Translations under genes and position numbers: made by a program
The notes under the pieces: model-generated
Told to the model about the DNA's origin: nothing
The model's input: only the letters and a program-made list of their open reading frames with translations
Databases searched by the model: none
NCBI GenBank assembly: GCA_021796385.1
Contig: JAJYXQ010000030.1
Coordinates: forward strand, 1-64,000
Length of the DNA: 64,000 nt
Reading direction: 5' to 3'
From: Thermoplasmata archaeon
GTDB taxonomy: Archaea > Thermoplasmatota > Thermoplasmata > Lutacidiplasmatales > UBA184
Part shown: positions 42,898-52,500 of the stretch, piece after piece
How positions within the stretch are numbered: position 1 is the stretch's first letter
How the letters are laid out: the number at the start of each line of letters is the position of its first letter

Positions 42898-43638
42898 TTG
42901 ACGAAGTTCGATGATCCTCCGGGTACGGCAAAAGTCAAAGAGGGACCCATTGGAACCCATGCGCTCGTCGGCAAGGTTCGATGCGCCACGTGGTGCGGCG
43001 GCGACCCACGTCCCGTGCAGGTGGTCACTTCCTCTGAAATTGCGCGCCTGCTGGCACTAGAACCGGTCGGGAACGAGGAGAGTCGTACCTTCGGCAAGGT
43101 CTTCGAAGAAGAATTCACGATGGCCACGTATCTCCGGGAACGGGGGTCACTTCCTCGGGAACTTCGGCAACGATTTGTCGACTCTTTCTCCGTGCACCTC
43201 AAACGAGAAGGGCTTTACACGAAGGATCGGGTACGTTCCGCCAGCGAGATGTATACTTGTTTATTGAAGGCAGGGGCCAAGGGACATAAACCCAGGACCT
43301 TATTCCGCGAGCTTCGTGACGGGGTGTACATTGCCGCCCAACCCGATCTCGAGTGGGGACCCACCGAGGGAGCCGTTCTCCACTATTTTGAATTCAAGCT
43401 TTATCCCTTGAACGAGTACGCGCGGGCCCAGACCCGAGTGTTCTCATGGGTGCTTGGCGTTCCGCTGACGCTCATCGGCCTGCGCCCCGATGGTCCGGGG
43501 TACCTCGCCGAGACTCAAGTCATCTCGGGAGAGGGGTTTCAGCCACCGGTTCCTGATGTATCGATGGGGATGGTGCAGGAGTTCTGCGAAAGACACGACT
43601 TCCCGGTGGGACGCTGTCCCAGAGCGACTCTCCAGTAA
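42898..43638 (+). CDS. PD-(D/E)XK-like protein in the leucine-type operon
   Basis: 246 residues from TTG 42898, 21 nt after leuD. The middle contains DGVYIAAQPDLEWG, then HYFEFKLYPLNEYARAQTRVF and VLGVPLTLIGLRPDG. A P-D preceding E-F-K by about 18 residues, followed by a helix with Gln, is the pattern of RecB/Cas4-like PD-(D/E)XK nucleases. The N-terminal part (CATWCGGDPRPVQVVTSSEI) is unrecognised. It may be a nuclease fold put to another use. I know of no link to leucine synthesis, so the placement is unusual. Confidence 0.6.
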   Translation: MTKFDDPPGTAKVKEGPIGTHALVGKVRCATWCGGDPRPVQVVTSSEIARLLALEPVGNEESRTFGKVFEEEFTMATYLRERGSLPRELRQRFVDSFSVHLKREGLYTKDRVRSASEMYTCLLKAGAKGHKPRTLFRELRDGVYIAAQPDLEWGPTEGAVLHYFEFKLYPLNEYARAQTRVFSWVLGVPLTLIGLRPDGPGYLAETQVISGEGFQPPVPDVSMGMVQEFCERHDFPVGRCPRATLQ

Positions 43639-43657
43639 ACGATACCCCCGGCGAGAG

Positions 43658-43666
43658 AATATATGG
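43658..43666 (+). promoter_or_regulatory. TATA box of the leuB-like gene
   Basis: AATATATGG lies about 32-36 nt upstream of ATG 43698, so this dehydrogenase can be expressed separately from leuCD. Confidence 0.5.
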
Positions 43667-43697
43667 CCTGCTGCGTAAGCTTGACCACAGGTGCGTT

Positions 43698-44828
43698 ATG
43701 ACCAAGTCAAGCTACGATGTGGTGCTCCTTCCCGGGGACGGGACCGGCCCCGAGGTGATTCGCGAGGCCGAGAAGGTACTCCACGCATTGCAGGAGAGTT
43801 CCTCGTCCAAACTCTCCCTTTCGACCGTCAACGGTGGGGCCCAGTACTATCAGGGTCACGGGGTAGAGTTCGAGCCGGGAGGTCGGGAAAGGGTCGAGCG
43901 AGCAGATGCTATCCTCTTAGGGGCAGTCGGCTGGCCGGGTATCGTCCGCCCCGATGGTAACATCGCAGGGTACGAACTGGTACTCGGTCTACGTTTTGGT
44001 CTCGACCTTTATGCCAACATCCGTCCCTGCAAGCTCTATCCCGGAGTGGTCCACAAGATCGGCCGGGAGTTCAAAGAAGTCTGGAAACCAGGGAACGTGA
44101 ACATGGTCATCTTCCGTGAGAACACGGAAGGCCTCTACGCGCCTGCGCATGGGGAACTTACGCGTGGCGGCCAAACCGAGGTCGCGCTCGACACGCGCAT
44201 CATCACGCAGAAGGGCGCCGAACGGATCATCCGCCGGGCGATGGAATTCGCCAGAAAGCGCCCGCGCGGGGCGCCTGAGGATGGGGTCCGTAGGGTGACT
44301 TGCGTGGACAAGTCCAATGTTCTCCGGGGCTGCCAGTTCTTCCGCGAAACCTTCCTACGCATTGCCAAGGAGTTCCCAGAGTTGGAGACCGACTTTGCCT
44401 ACGTGGATGCTTTCGGTCAGTGGGTGGTGCGCACTCCGGAACACTTCAATGTGGTTGTGACAACCAACATGTTCGGTGATATCGTTACCGATCTCGCCTC
44501 TGTGATTCAAGGAGGAATGGGGTTTGCCGCTGGTGGAAACGTGGGAGATCGGCACGCGATGTTCGAGCCGGTCCATGGTTCAGCGCCGAAGCATGCCGGG
44601 AAGAATGAGGTCAATCCCTTCGCGACCTTTGAAGCCACACGGATGATGCTCGAGTGGCTGGGCGAACGGTTCGACGATTCCGGACTTTTGGAGGACGCAC
44701 GACGTTTGGAACGCGCTGTAGCCGATGTTTTGGTTTCTGGTAAAGCCCGCACTTACGATCAGGGGGGGACGGTGAGCACATCCGGCGCAGGAGACGTGGT
44801 GGCGGGAGCGATCCGCCACACGGCCTGA
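43698..44828 (+). CDS. leuB: 3-isopropylmalate / homoisocitrate dehydrogenase
   Basis: The 376-residue beta-decarboxylating dehydrogenase has LLPGDGTGPEVIREA, the substrate-binding loop LGLRFGLDLYANIRPC, FRENTEGLYAP, and the metal/NAD region TTNMFGDIVTDLAS with HGSAPKHAGKN. It oxidatively decarboxylates the product of LeuCD. The loop arginines fit both isopropylmalate and homoisocitrate enzymes. It ends with an unremarkable C-terminus. Confidence 0.92.
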   Translation: MTKSSYDVVLLPGDGTGPEVIREAEKVLHALQESSSSKLSLSTVNGGAQYYQGHGVEFEPGGRERVERADAILLGAVGWPGIVRPDGNIAGYELVLGLRFGLDLYANIRPCKLYPGVVHKIGREFKEVWKPGNVNMVIFRENTEGLYAPAHGELTRGGQTEVALDTRIITQKGAERIIRRAMEFARKRPRGAPEDGVRRVTCVDKSNVLRGCQFFRETFLRIAKEFPELETDFAYVDAFGQWVVRTPEHFNVVVTTNMFGDIVTDLASVIQGGMGFAAGGNVGDRHAMFEPVHGSAPKHAGKNEVNPFATFEATRMMLEWLGERFDDSGLLEDARRLERAVADVLVSGKARTYDQGGTVSTSGAGDVVAGAIRHTA

Positions 44829-44850
44829 TGTTGTCGGCTTCGCCGTTTCC

Positions 44851-44859
44851 TACTTAAGT
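44851..44859 (+). promoter_or_regulatory. TATA-like box of the thiolase gene
   Basis: ACTTAAGTT is about 30 nt upstream of GTG 44885. Confidence 0.4.
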
Positions 44860-44884
44860 TCGAGCAAAGCCTAATTACCCAGAC

Positions 44885-46084
44885 GTGGTCCGGGCGGGCA
44901 GAGGTCCGAACGTGCGGAAAGTGGCCTTGGTAGGGGGTGGCCTTTCCACCTGGGGTGTCCGCTCCGCAACTTGGGGGGAACTTGTCCAAGAAGCCGGGTC
45001 CCAACTTTTCGCCACCACACGCAACTTGGACGCAAAGAGCATCGACAGCCTCTTTGTCGGAGCTGCGCAACCGGAACGTTTGGCTTTCCAATCTCACGTC
45101 GCGCCCATGGTCGCTGAACTCCTGGGAGTAAAGCCCAGCCGGTTTATCCGGAGGGTCGAACTCGCCTGTGCGTCTGGGCAGACCGCGATCCATGATGCCT
45201 ACGCCGCAATCGCGTCTGGCCTTTCGGATGTCGCTCTTGTGGTAGGGATCGAGAAGATGAACCTGCCGTCGATGCCGGAGGCCACGACGGCCATGGCCAA
45301 CGTCCTTGATCGCGCCTGGGATGGAGTCCATGGGGGTACTGCCCCGCCGTTCTTTGCGATGGTCGCACAGCGTCACATGCTTGAGTACGGGACCACCGCG
45401 GAGCAGATGGCTGCCGTATCTGTGAAGAACCATCGATTCGCGAACTCGAATCCTACCGCGCAGTTCTACTCAAAGACGTTCTCCAAGGAGAAGTTGCTCT
45501 CCGGCCCGTTCGTTTCCCCCCCCTTGCGCATCGGAGATTGCTCATCGATGACCGACGGGGCCGGAGCCGTGTTGCTGGTCGGAGAAGAGTTGGCCAAGAA
45601 CTATACGGACACGCCCGCCTGGGTGGTGGCAACCTCGCAGTACAGTGATTTCCACAATCTTGCTAATATGCCGTCCCTCACCGACTGGGTCGGTCTGCGA
45701 AAGGCTGCCCATGACCTTTATGCCCGGGGACGAACAGAACCCACCCAGATATCGCTCGCAGAAGTCCATGATTGCTTTACGATATCTGAGATCGTAGAAT
45801 ACGAGGGCCTCGGATTCTGTCCCAAGGGGGAGGGCGGGCGGTTTGTTTCCGATGGACAGAGCGACCTGGGAGGCCAAGTGGTCGTGAATCCGCGCGGGGG
45901 ATTACTGGGGTGCGGGCATCCTCTAGGGGCGACAGGTGTCGGCCAGGCGGTCGAGGTGCTCGGCCAATTCCAATCGACCGTCGCGGGCTCTCGACTGGTG
46001 AAAGGAGCGACCCAGGCTCTAACGCACAACTTATCAGGGAGCGCCAATGTGCATACCTTGACGCTCTATCGGAGGGCAAATTGA
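44885..46084 (+). CDS. Archaeal thiolase (acetyl-CoA C-acetyltransferase)
   Basis: The 399-residue thiolase has the nucleophilic Cys in VELACASGQTAIHDAY, the His in EVHDCFTISEIVEYE, and NPRGGLLGCGHPLGATGVGQ with the second Cys/His. In archaea it forms acetoacetyl-CoA and channels it to HMG-CoA synthase for isoprenoid lipids, with a DUF35 protein as bridge. HMG-CoA synthase is not present in this window. Start GTG 44885; a GTG at 44914 is also possible. Confidence 0.93.
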   Translation: MVRAGRGPNVRKVALVGGGLSTWGVRSATWGELVQEAGSQLFATTRNLDAKSIDSLFVGAAQPERLAFQSHVAPMVAELLGVKPSRFIRRVELACASGQTAIHDAYAAIASGLSDVALVVGIEKMNLPSMPEATTAMANVLDRAWDGVHGGTAPPFFAMVAQRHMLEYGTTAEQMAAVSVKNHRFANSNPTAQFYSKTFSKEKLLSGPFVSPPLRIGDCSSMTDGAGAVLLVGEELAKNYTDTPAWVVATSQYSDFHNLANMPSLTDWVGLRKAAHDLYARGRTEPTQISLAEVHDCFTISEIVEYEGLGFCPKGEGGRFVSDGQSDLGGQVVVNPRGGLLGCGHPLGATGVGQAVEVLGQFQSTVAGSRLVKGATQALTHNLSGSANVHTLTLYRRAN

Positions 46085-46518
46085 GCTCTGCCACTCGCCC
46101 GTACCTGCTGGACTTCTATCCACTTGAGGATGAGAAGTACACCCGGATCGCACCGTTCTTCATTCACCTGAGAGCCGGACGGCTTACGACCACCAAGTGC
46201 GAGCGGGATGGTTCGGTCCACTGGCCTCCCCGCGTTGCCTGTCCAAACTGCCATGGCACCCAGCTCGCTTGGGTCGATCTTCCACGGTCGGGAAGACTCT
46301 ACGCCTTCAGCGCCCTCTACCTGGGACTTCCCCTTGGGATGGAGCAAGATGCCGGGGCGGTGGTCGGACTCGTTGAACTGGGGGATACCCACATCAAAAT
46401 CTTTTCCCGAATTACCGGCAGGAAGTACGAGGAAATCCATATCGGTGACGCGGTCGAACTGGAAACGTTCGACATCGACGACGGACGCGTCTTCTACCGC
46501 TTCAAGTTTAAAGTATAA
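46081..46518 (+). CDS. DUF35 OB-fold protein (thiolase/HMGCS bridging type)
   Basis: The 145 residues start at TTG 46081, overlapping the thiolase stop by TTGA; the open frame upstream is only the thiolase shadow. An N-terminal helix (YPLEDEKYTRIAPFFIHL) leads into a rubredoxin-like zinc ribbon. The ribbon keeps ACPNCHG, but its first pair is reduced to one Cys (TKCERDG). An OB fold follows (GRLYAFSALYLGLPL to RVFYRFKFKV). In archaeal systems this family joins thiolase and HMG-CoA synthase and shuttles acetoacetyl-CoA. Confidence 0.88.
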   Translation: MSSATRPYLLDFYPLEDEKYTRIAPFFIHLRAGRLTTTKCERDGSVHWPPRVACPNCHGTQLAWVDLPRSGRLYAFSALYLGLPLGMEQDAGAVVGLVELGDTHIKIFSRITGRKYEEIHIGDAVELETFDIDDGRVFYRFKFKV

Positions 46519-46520
46519 AT
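46513..46520 (+). promoter_or_regulatory. TATA box of the aglB gene
   Basis: GTATAAATAG overlaps the end of the DUF35 gene, about 33 nt before ATG 46549. It supports ATG 46549 rather than GTG 46537 as the start. Confidence 0.55.
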
Positions 46521-46548
46521 AGCCTGCGCTTTCTCCGTGGCGAACATT

Positions 46549-49500
46549 ATGGCGGGGCGGGAGCCGTACGGCTGGTGGCAACGCCACGGGACCACGGTCT
46601 TTTTGCTATCGGTGGCCGCCCTGGTTGCGTTCCTCATCCGGACGTTGTACGCGTACCAACTGATCGGGCAGTGCAACATTTCCTACTGCTTCGCGGGAGG
46701 GTCGGATTCGTTCTATCACTCCCGGGTTACCACTTGGATCATCCAGAACCACACGAACCTCGTTCACGATCCTCTGCTCAACTATCCGTTCGGGTCGGTG
46801 AACCCCCGTGAACCGCTCTTCGACTGGATGAACGCGATCCTCGGCATGATCTTCGCCCCCTTGTTCGGCGGGGATGCCGTCTTGGCCGGAATGTGGTTCC
46901 TGGAGATGCAACCTCCCTTCTGGGCAGCGATGGGGGTGTTCCCGGTCTACATGATCGGCAAGGAGGTCAGTTCACGCCGGATGGGGCTCATTGCAGCCCT
47001 CATCTATCCCCTCTTCGTGGGAAGTATCGAAAGCACGGTGGCGACCTATGCGAACTACCTGTCCTTCTATTCCTTCTTCGTTTTCCTCACGCTCGCCGTC
47101 TACATCCATGCCATCAAACTCTCCGGTACTCGCCGGTGGGTGGAGAACTATGCTTCTCCCCGCTCTATCTGGAACGGCGCCAAGAACTTTATCCGCGTTG
47201 AGCGGGATAGCTTCCACTGGGCGATCTTCTCCGGGGTTGCGTTCGGGGCCACAATGTTGGCATGGCAGGGTTACACCTACGTCGTGGCCATCATCGTGGT
47301 CTTCCTGACGGTCACCCTTCTCGTAGAGCGGATTCGCCGGCATGATACGTTCGGGGCCTACGTGGTGACGTTCATCGTCGGCACGATCGGTTTCCTCATG
47401 GCAATGCCTTACTACTACGCTCAAGGGGACTTCATCACATGGTTCGGTCTCCCGATGATCATCTTCTTCGGCGCGTTGCTTGCGCTCCTTCCGTTCATGA
47501 TGCTGCGCGACACCCCGTGGCTCACGTCACTCCTCGTCATGATCGCCTCGATTGGGGGTGCGGCGGGTGGTCTTTACCTCTATAGCAAAGCGGACTTCCA
47601 GTCGGTCATTACGGGCCAGGGGTACTTCGTCAAGACCCTCATTTACTCAACCGTCGCAGAGGCGCAAGCCCCCAGCTTCGACAGCCTCATCGTATCATAC
47701 GGGGTGATCACGTTCTTCATCGCGTTCATCGGGCTGGCCATCTTCATCCTCCACCTGTACCGGTTCAAATTCCGGAGGGAACACACCTTCATGGTGATCC
47801 TTGGATTGGTGGGTATTTATCTCCCGGTTTCGGCCGCCAAGTTCTTCCTCATCGGAACGCCGCTCTTCGCCCTCCTCTCTGCAGAGGTCCTTCTGGTTGC
47901 GCTCGACCGCATGGGATATTCGGAGATGCGCCATACCATGGCCTCGCTTTCCGGGAGCGGCGGCACGTGGTTTGCTTTCAAGAAGTCGTTCAAGGTGCGC
48001 CACCTCCTTATTCTGGTCATCGCCTTCGGCGTAATCTTCCCGAATGTCTGGTACGCGGTCGATGCCGGGATCCCGGGCAATGTGAAGTCGAACTACGAGA
48101 GCCAAATCTATAACACACTCCCAGCGGAGTTCCGCTCGAGCCTGGGTCCCCAGGCATATCTTGGAGCCGCGGGAATCGATACGGATACCCCGACCCAATA
48201 CGATGAGAACGGTTACAACTGGCTCGCCACCCAAGATACCAATTTGATCCCTCAAAATAGGCCAGCATTTGTCAGTTGGTGGGATTACGGGTTCCAGGCA
48301 CTGGATGAGGGGCGTCACCCGACCGTGGCCGACAATTTCCAAGACGGCATCGTCCCATCGGGTCATTTCCTTCTCGCCCAGAACGAATCGCAGGCCATTG
48401 CCGTATTGGCGACTACCCTGCTCTACGCAGAACAGCAAGAAACTCGGCAACCATACCTTCCTGCGTCCCTAAACGCCTTGCTCAAGGCAGATGGTCTGAA
48501 CTTGAGCGTGTTGCACAATTACCTCGTGAATACCACGCAAGATATCCAAACGGTCATCAACAACCCCCAGCTCTACGGGCCCGTCGACACCACCAACATC
48601 GAAGGGACCGGAGGGGCCGAGAATGCCCTCTTCTTCACGGTCGCCCAATACATCTCGAGCGCGTTGAATGAGAACGGTGTGGTCAAGGTCTACCAGGACA
48701 TTCAGTCGTATACCGGCTGGTCGATCGGCTACGCCATGTCCGATATTCGCTTGTTCCCAACCTCAGGTAGCAACACGGGGATCTACTACGCCCCAGTGGA
48801 CCTGACGGACGGGGAGATCAGCGCGGGAGGGATCCCTTCCTATTACTTCACCGTCAATGTCACGGGGTCCGATGGGAACACCTACCCATTGGGTAGTGTG
48901 CCGCCGGGGGTACAAGCGGTCAGTGCCTCCATCACGTACAACGCGGCTTTCTATCGTTCGATGATCTATCATATCATTGCCGGGTACAATGGGACCCAGA
49001 TCGGTTCCTCCCAATTCATCCCAGGAGTTGGGAGCCCGGGAGGAGGCTCCACCGGCCAATCATCCCCGCTCGACCCCGGTTGGATGATGCAGCATTTCAT
49101 GATGGAGTACGAGACATCGTACTACTGCCCCTCCAAGAATGTGACCAGCGGTTGTTTCAACCCGGTCAATTACCCCCAGGCCCTCGCTTACCAAAAGGCG
49201 GGAACAGGAACGGCATACACCCCAACGGGCTCTAGTGGGGACGGTAGTGTATACATGTCCAGTGGTGGGGAAACGATTCTCCGGTACTACCCCGGAGCGA
49301 ACGTATCGGGCTACGTCGCGCTCCCCAATGGTCAACCCCTACGTGGTGTCAATATCACCGTCATGGACCAGTGGGGGATTCCCCACATGGTGGCTGAGAC
49401 GAACCAGTACGGCGCCTTTAATCTTATAGCCCCCCCCGGCAATGATTCGCTTGTAGTGAGCTACGGAACCGCGTCCGGCCTCCAGCAGACCGGGACCGTC

Positions 49501-52500
49501 ATCGACACCATGAATGTGACGGTCTCCCCCGGTCTTGCGCTTGTGTACGGCTCACCTGGGCTCTTCGTCCCCATCAAGATCCATCCTGGCTCGGTCAGTG
49601 GACGAGTCTTTTGGAATGTCGCCAACTCGACCTCGTTCAACCCAAGGGACGTGGTCATTCCCGGAGCCACGGTGAGCTTGGTAGACTCCACGGGTTACCA
49701 AGTTAATGTCACGACCGATGCCACCGGGACCTATCTGGCCAGCAATCTGCCACCCGGATCATACACGGTATCTGTCTCCATTGCAGCCCACTCAGAGTTC
49801 TCCGCCCCAAGTTTCACGCTCTCCAATGGGGAGGTGAAGACCCAGGAGATCCCAATCGCCGTTAGCAAGATCCACGGGACCGTGTATTCGGACAAGGGGG
49901 GTGTCCTGTCTAACGCGGTCATCACGCTCTCGTCTCCTTCTTACCCCACCCAGACCACAAATTCTAGCTTCACAGGAACATACAACTTTACAATGCTCCT
50001 CCCTGGCAATTACACGGCTCGCGCATCGGCGGCAGATGGAGCCACGTCAGGGCCAAGCACTGTATCACTACTTACTGAGGGCAAAAACGTGTCCCTAAAC
50101 TTTACGGTGGGAAACCCGACGATCGCCTCGTTCACATTCCTATACAATCACCTTCCTGTGCCAAACCTACCCGTGCGGTTTACTCCTCTTGGTACCCAGG
50201 GCAACACCACCGTCCTTGTTTACACTGCAGCGAATGGGGTCGCAACCGCCCGCCTCGAACCGGGCATCTGGGGGATCTATGCCTTGGGCGCCCTCAATGG
50301 GACGTACGTCAGTTCCCTATCAAACTTGGATATCATCAATGGGACCAGCTCCCTCGTGGAAAGCTTCGACCTCAAACAGGCAGTTTCGCTTAGCGGAACG
50401 ATATCGTCTTCCACTACCGGTGCCCCTCAGAACGGGGTCTTCCTCTCGCTGCGTGCCTCGAACGGGGCGGTGTTGGATGCTGCCTCGAATGCGTCCGGGG
50501 AGTACCGTCTCTTCCTGCCCCCGGACACCTACACCGTTCTTGCCACGTACACCGCCTCAGGAACATCCCCCACCTATGCTGCGGCAGGGACCATCGGGCT
50601 CGGTACCCCGGCCACATTGGACCTAACCCTCTCAAATGCCGTCTCCTATAGTCCCCTTATTGGGTATCCCACGGCATCCGGGGACTTTGTTCCGCTTCCT
50701 GATTCCGTAGTGACCGTCGGTTTCGGGGGGAACACCCTTATGGGCGTGTCGAACGCCACCGGATATGCGAAGATCATCCTACCCCAGGTCTCCTCCGCTT
50801 TCTCAGTGAGCGCGACACACTATGGCTTCAGTCTTGGTACGACGCTCACCTACGCCTCGGAAAACGCATTGCTGGCGGCTATGAAGCTCAGTTTGAAGGC
50901 GGTTCCGATCTCGGTAACAATGGATGTTAGCTGTAGCGGGTGTTCGGTCGCCCCCGTTGTGAACTTTACTGCGGTCGCTCCCCCGGCGAACAGTACTCAA
51001 ATCACCGCTACGCTCGTGAATGGCACGTACGAGGTCCGAGGACAGCTTTCTCCGGGGCCGTACACGGTCTCTGCTGTCACGCAGGGCAGTGGTAGTTACT
51101 GGGCCCAGGTTGGAACCGTGGCGGCCTACGTACCGGTCGGGGCGGGACCGCTCACATTACCCTCCATCACCTTGTTCCAGCAGCAGACCTACAACGGTTC
51201 GCTCAAGTTCCCGATTACCACGGTCAACACCACGCTGGCGGCCTCTGCGCAAGTAAATTTCTACTCACCAGGAATCGGCAACTTCTCGCTCGCAGGCAAG
51301 AATTTCACGAATGCCTCTTCTCCGTTCCACGCCCCGCCCGGTAGTTACACAGCGTGGGTCGTCGCTTACAACGGTTCCAAAGTCTACGCCTTTTTGGGTA
51401 ACGTTACTCTTGGACAAAGTGGGGGTGCTCTCCCGACACTCCATCTTCAACCGGCCCGTAACGTGACGCTAACCTTCAGCTCGACCTACGGGCATACGCA
51501 GAACGTCCCCGTTACGGCCCTGCTCCGCGACACAAGTTCGTCGGCCTATGGAGCCACGATCCCTGTCTCGGCGACCTCAGCGGGTGCGACCAATGTGATC
51601 CTGCCCAACGGGACGTACGCCATCTCAGTGAACTCCACCGACCTTGTCAATGTCTCTGGGGTGCTCCATTACACCACATTTGTCACCCAACCGAACCCCA
51701 CGTACTGCACTGTGAATGCCACGCTCACCACCTGTTCCGTATCCTTGCACACGATCAGTTCCTTCACCACTGTCTCGGGCTCAATGTACCTCGGGAGTCA
51801 GTTATCTTTAGCCTCGGGAAGGGTTTTCTTCGAACCGGTGGGAGGCAATGCTACGCAGACCACAACGGTGCCGATTGCAAATGGCCACTTTTTTGCCGCC
51901 CTTTTGCCCGGTACGTATACTGTCTACGCAGAGGAGAACGTGGGCGGCTTCTGGGATGTGAACTTTAGTACGGTTGTCTTGCCCTATGAGGCCAATGGGA
52001 ATGTTCTTTCCCTGCAGCTTGAGCCGGGCTGGCAAAACACGGTTTCCTTCGTCCTGCCCGGGGGTGTCACAGTTCCTTCGAGCGTCGTACTCAATGTGAC
52101 ACGAAACGGTACCTCCCAAGGGGTCTACTTCGCGGACATCCCCACGACATCGCCGTATGCTCTCTATCTTCCCTCGGGAGACTGGCACCTCGTAGCATCG
52201 ACAACGAGCCAGTTCCATGGGTCGAACGTCACGCTCCAGGCGAATGCAACGATCATTGGTGAAGGGTCGAACTCTGCGTTCTCTCTGAACTTGGCCCCTC
52301 AATGGGTACTTTCGACCTCGATGACCATAACCGGGAGCCAAACGGTCAACACACAAGAGAACGGGAATGTTTCTGTTTCCTTTGTCGTGAAGAATACAGG
52401 GAACAGCCTAGAGGTCCTCCACTTCCAAGGGGCCCCCGTCACGTGGAACTACAGCTTCTATCCGGCCAACGTCTCCCTCTTGCCAGGAGCCTCTGCAAGC

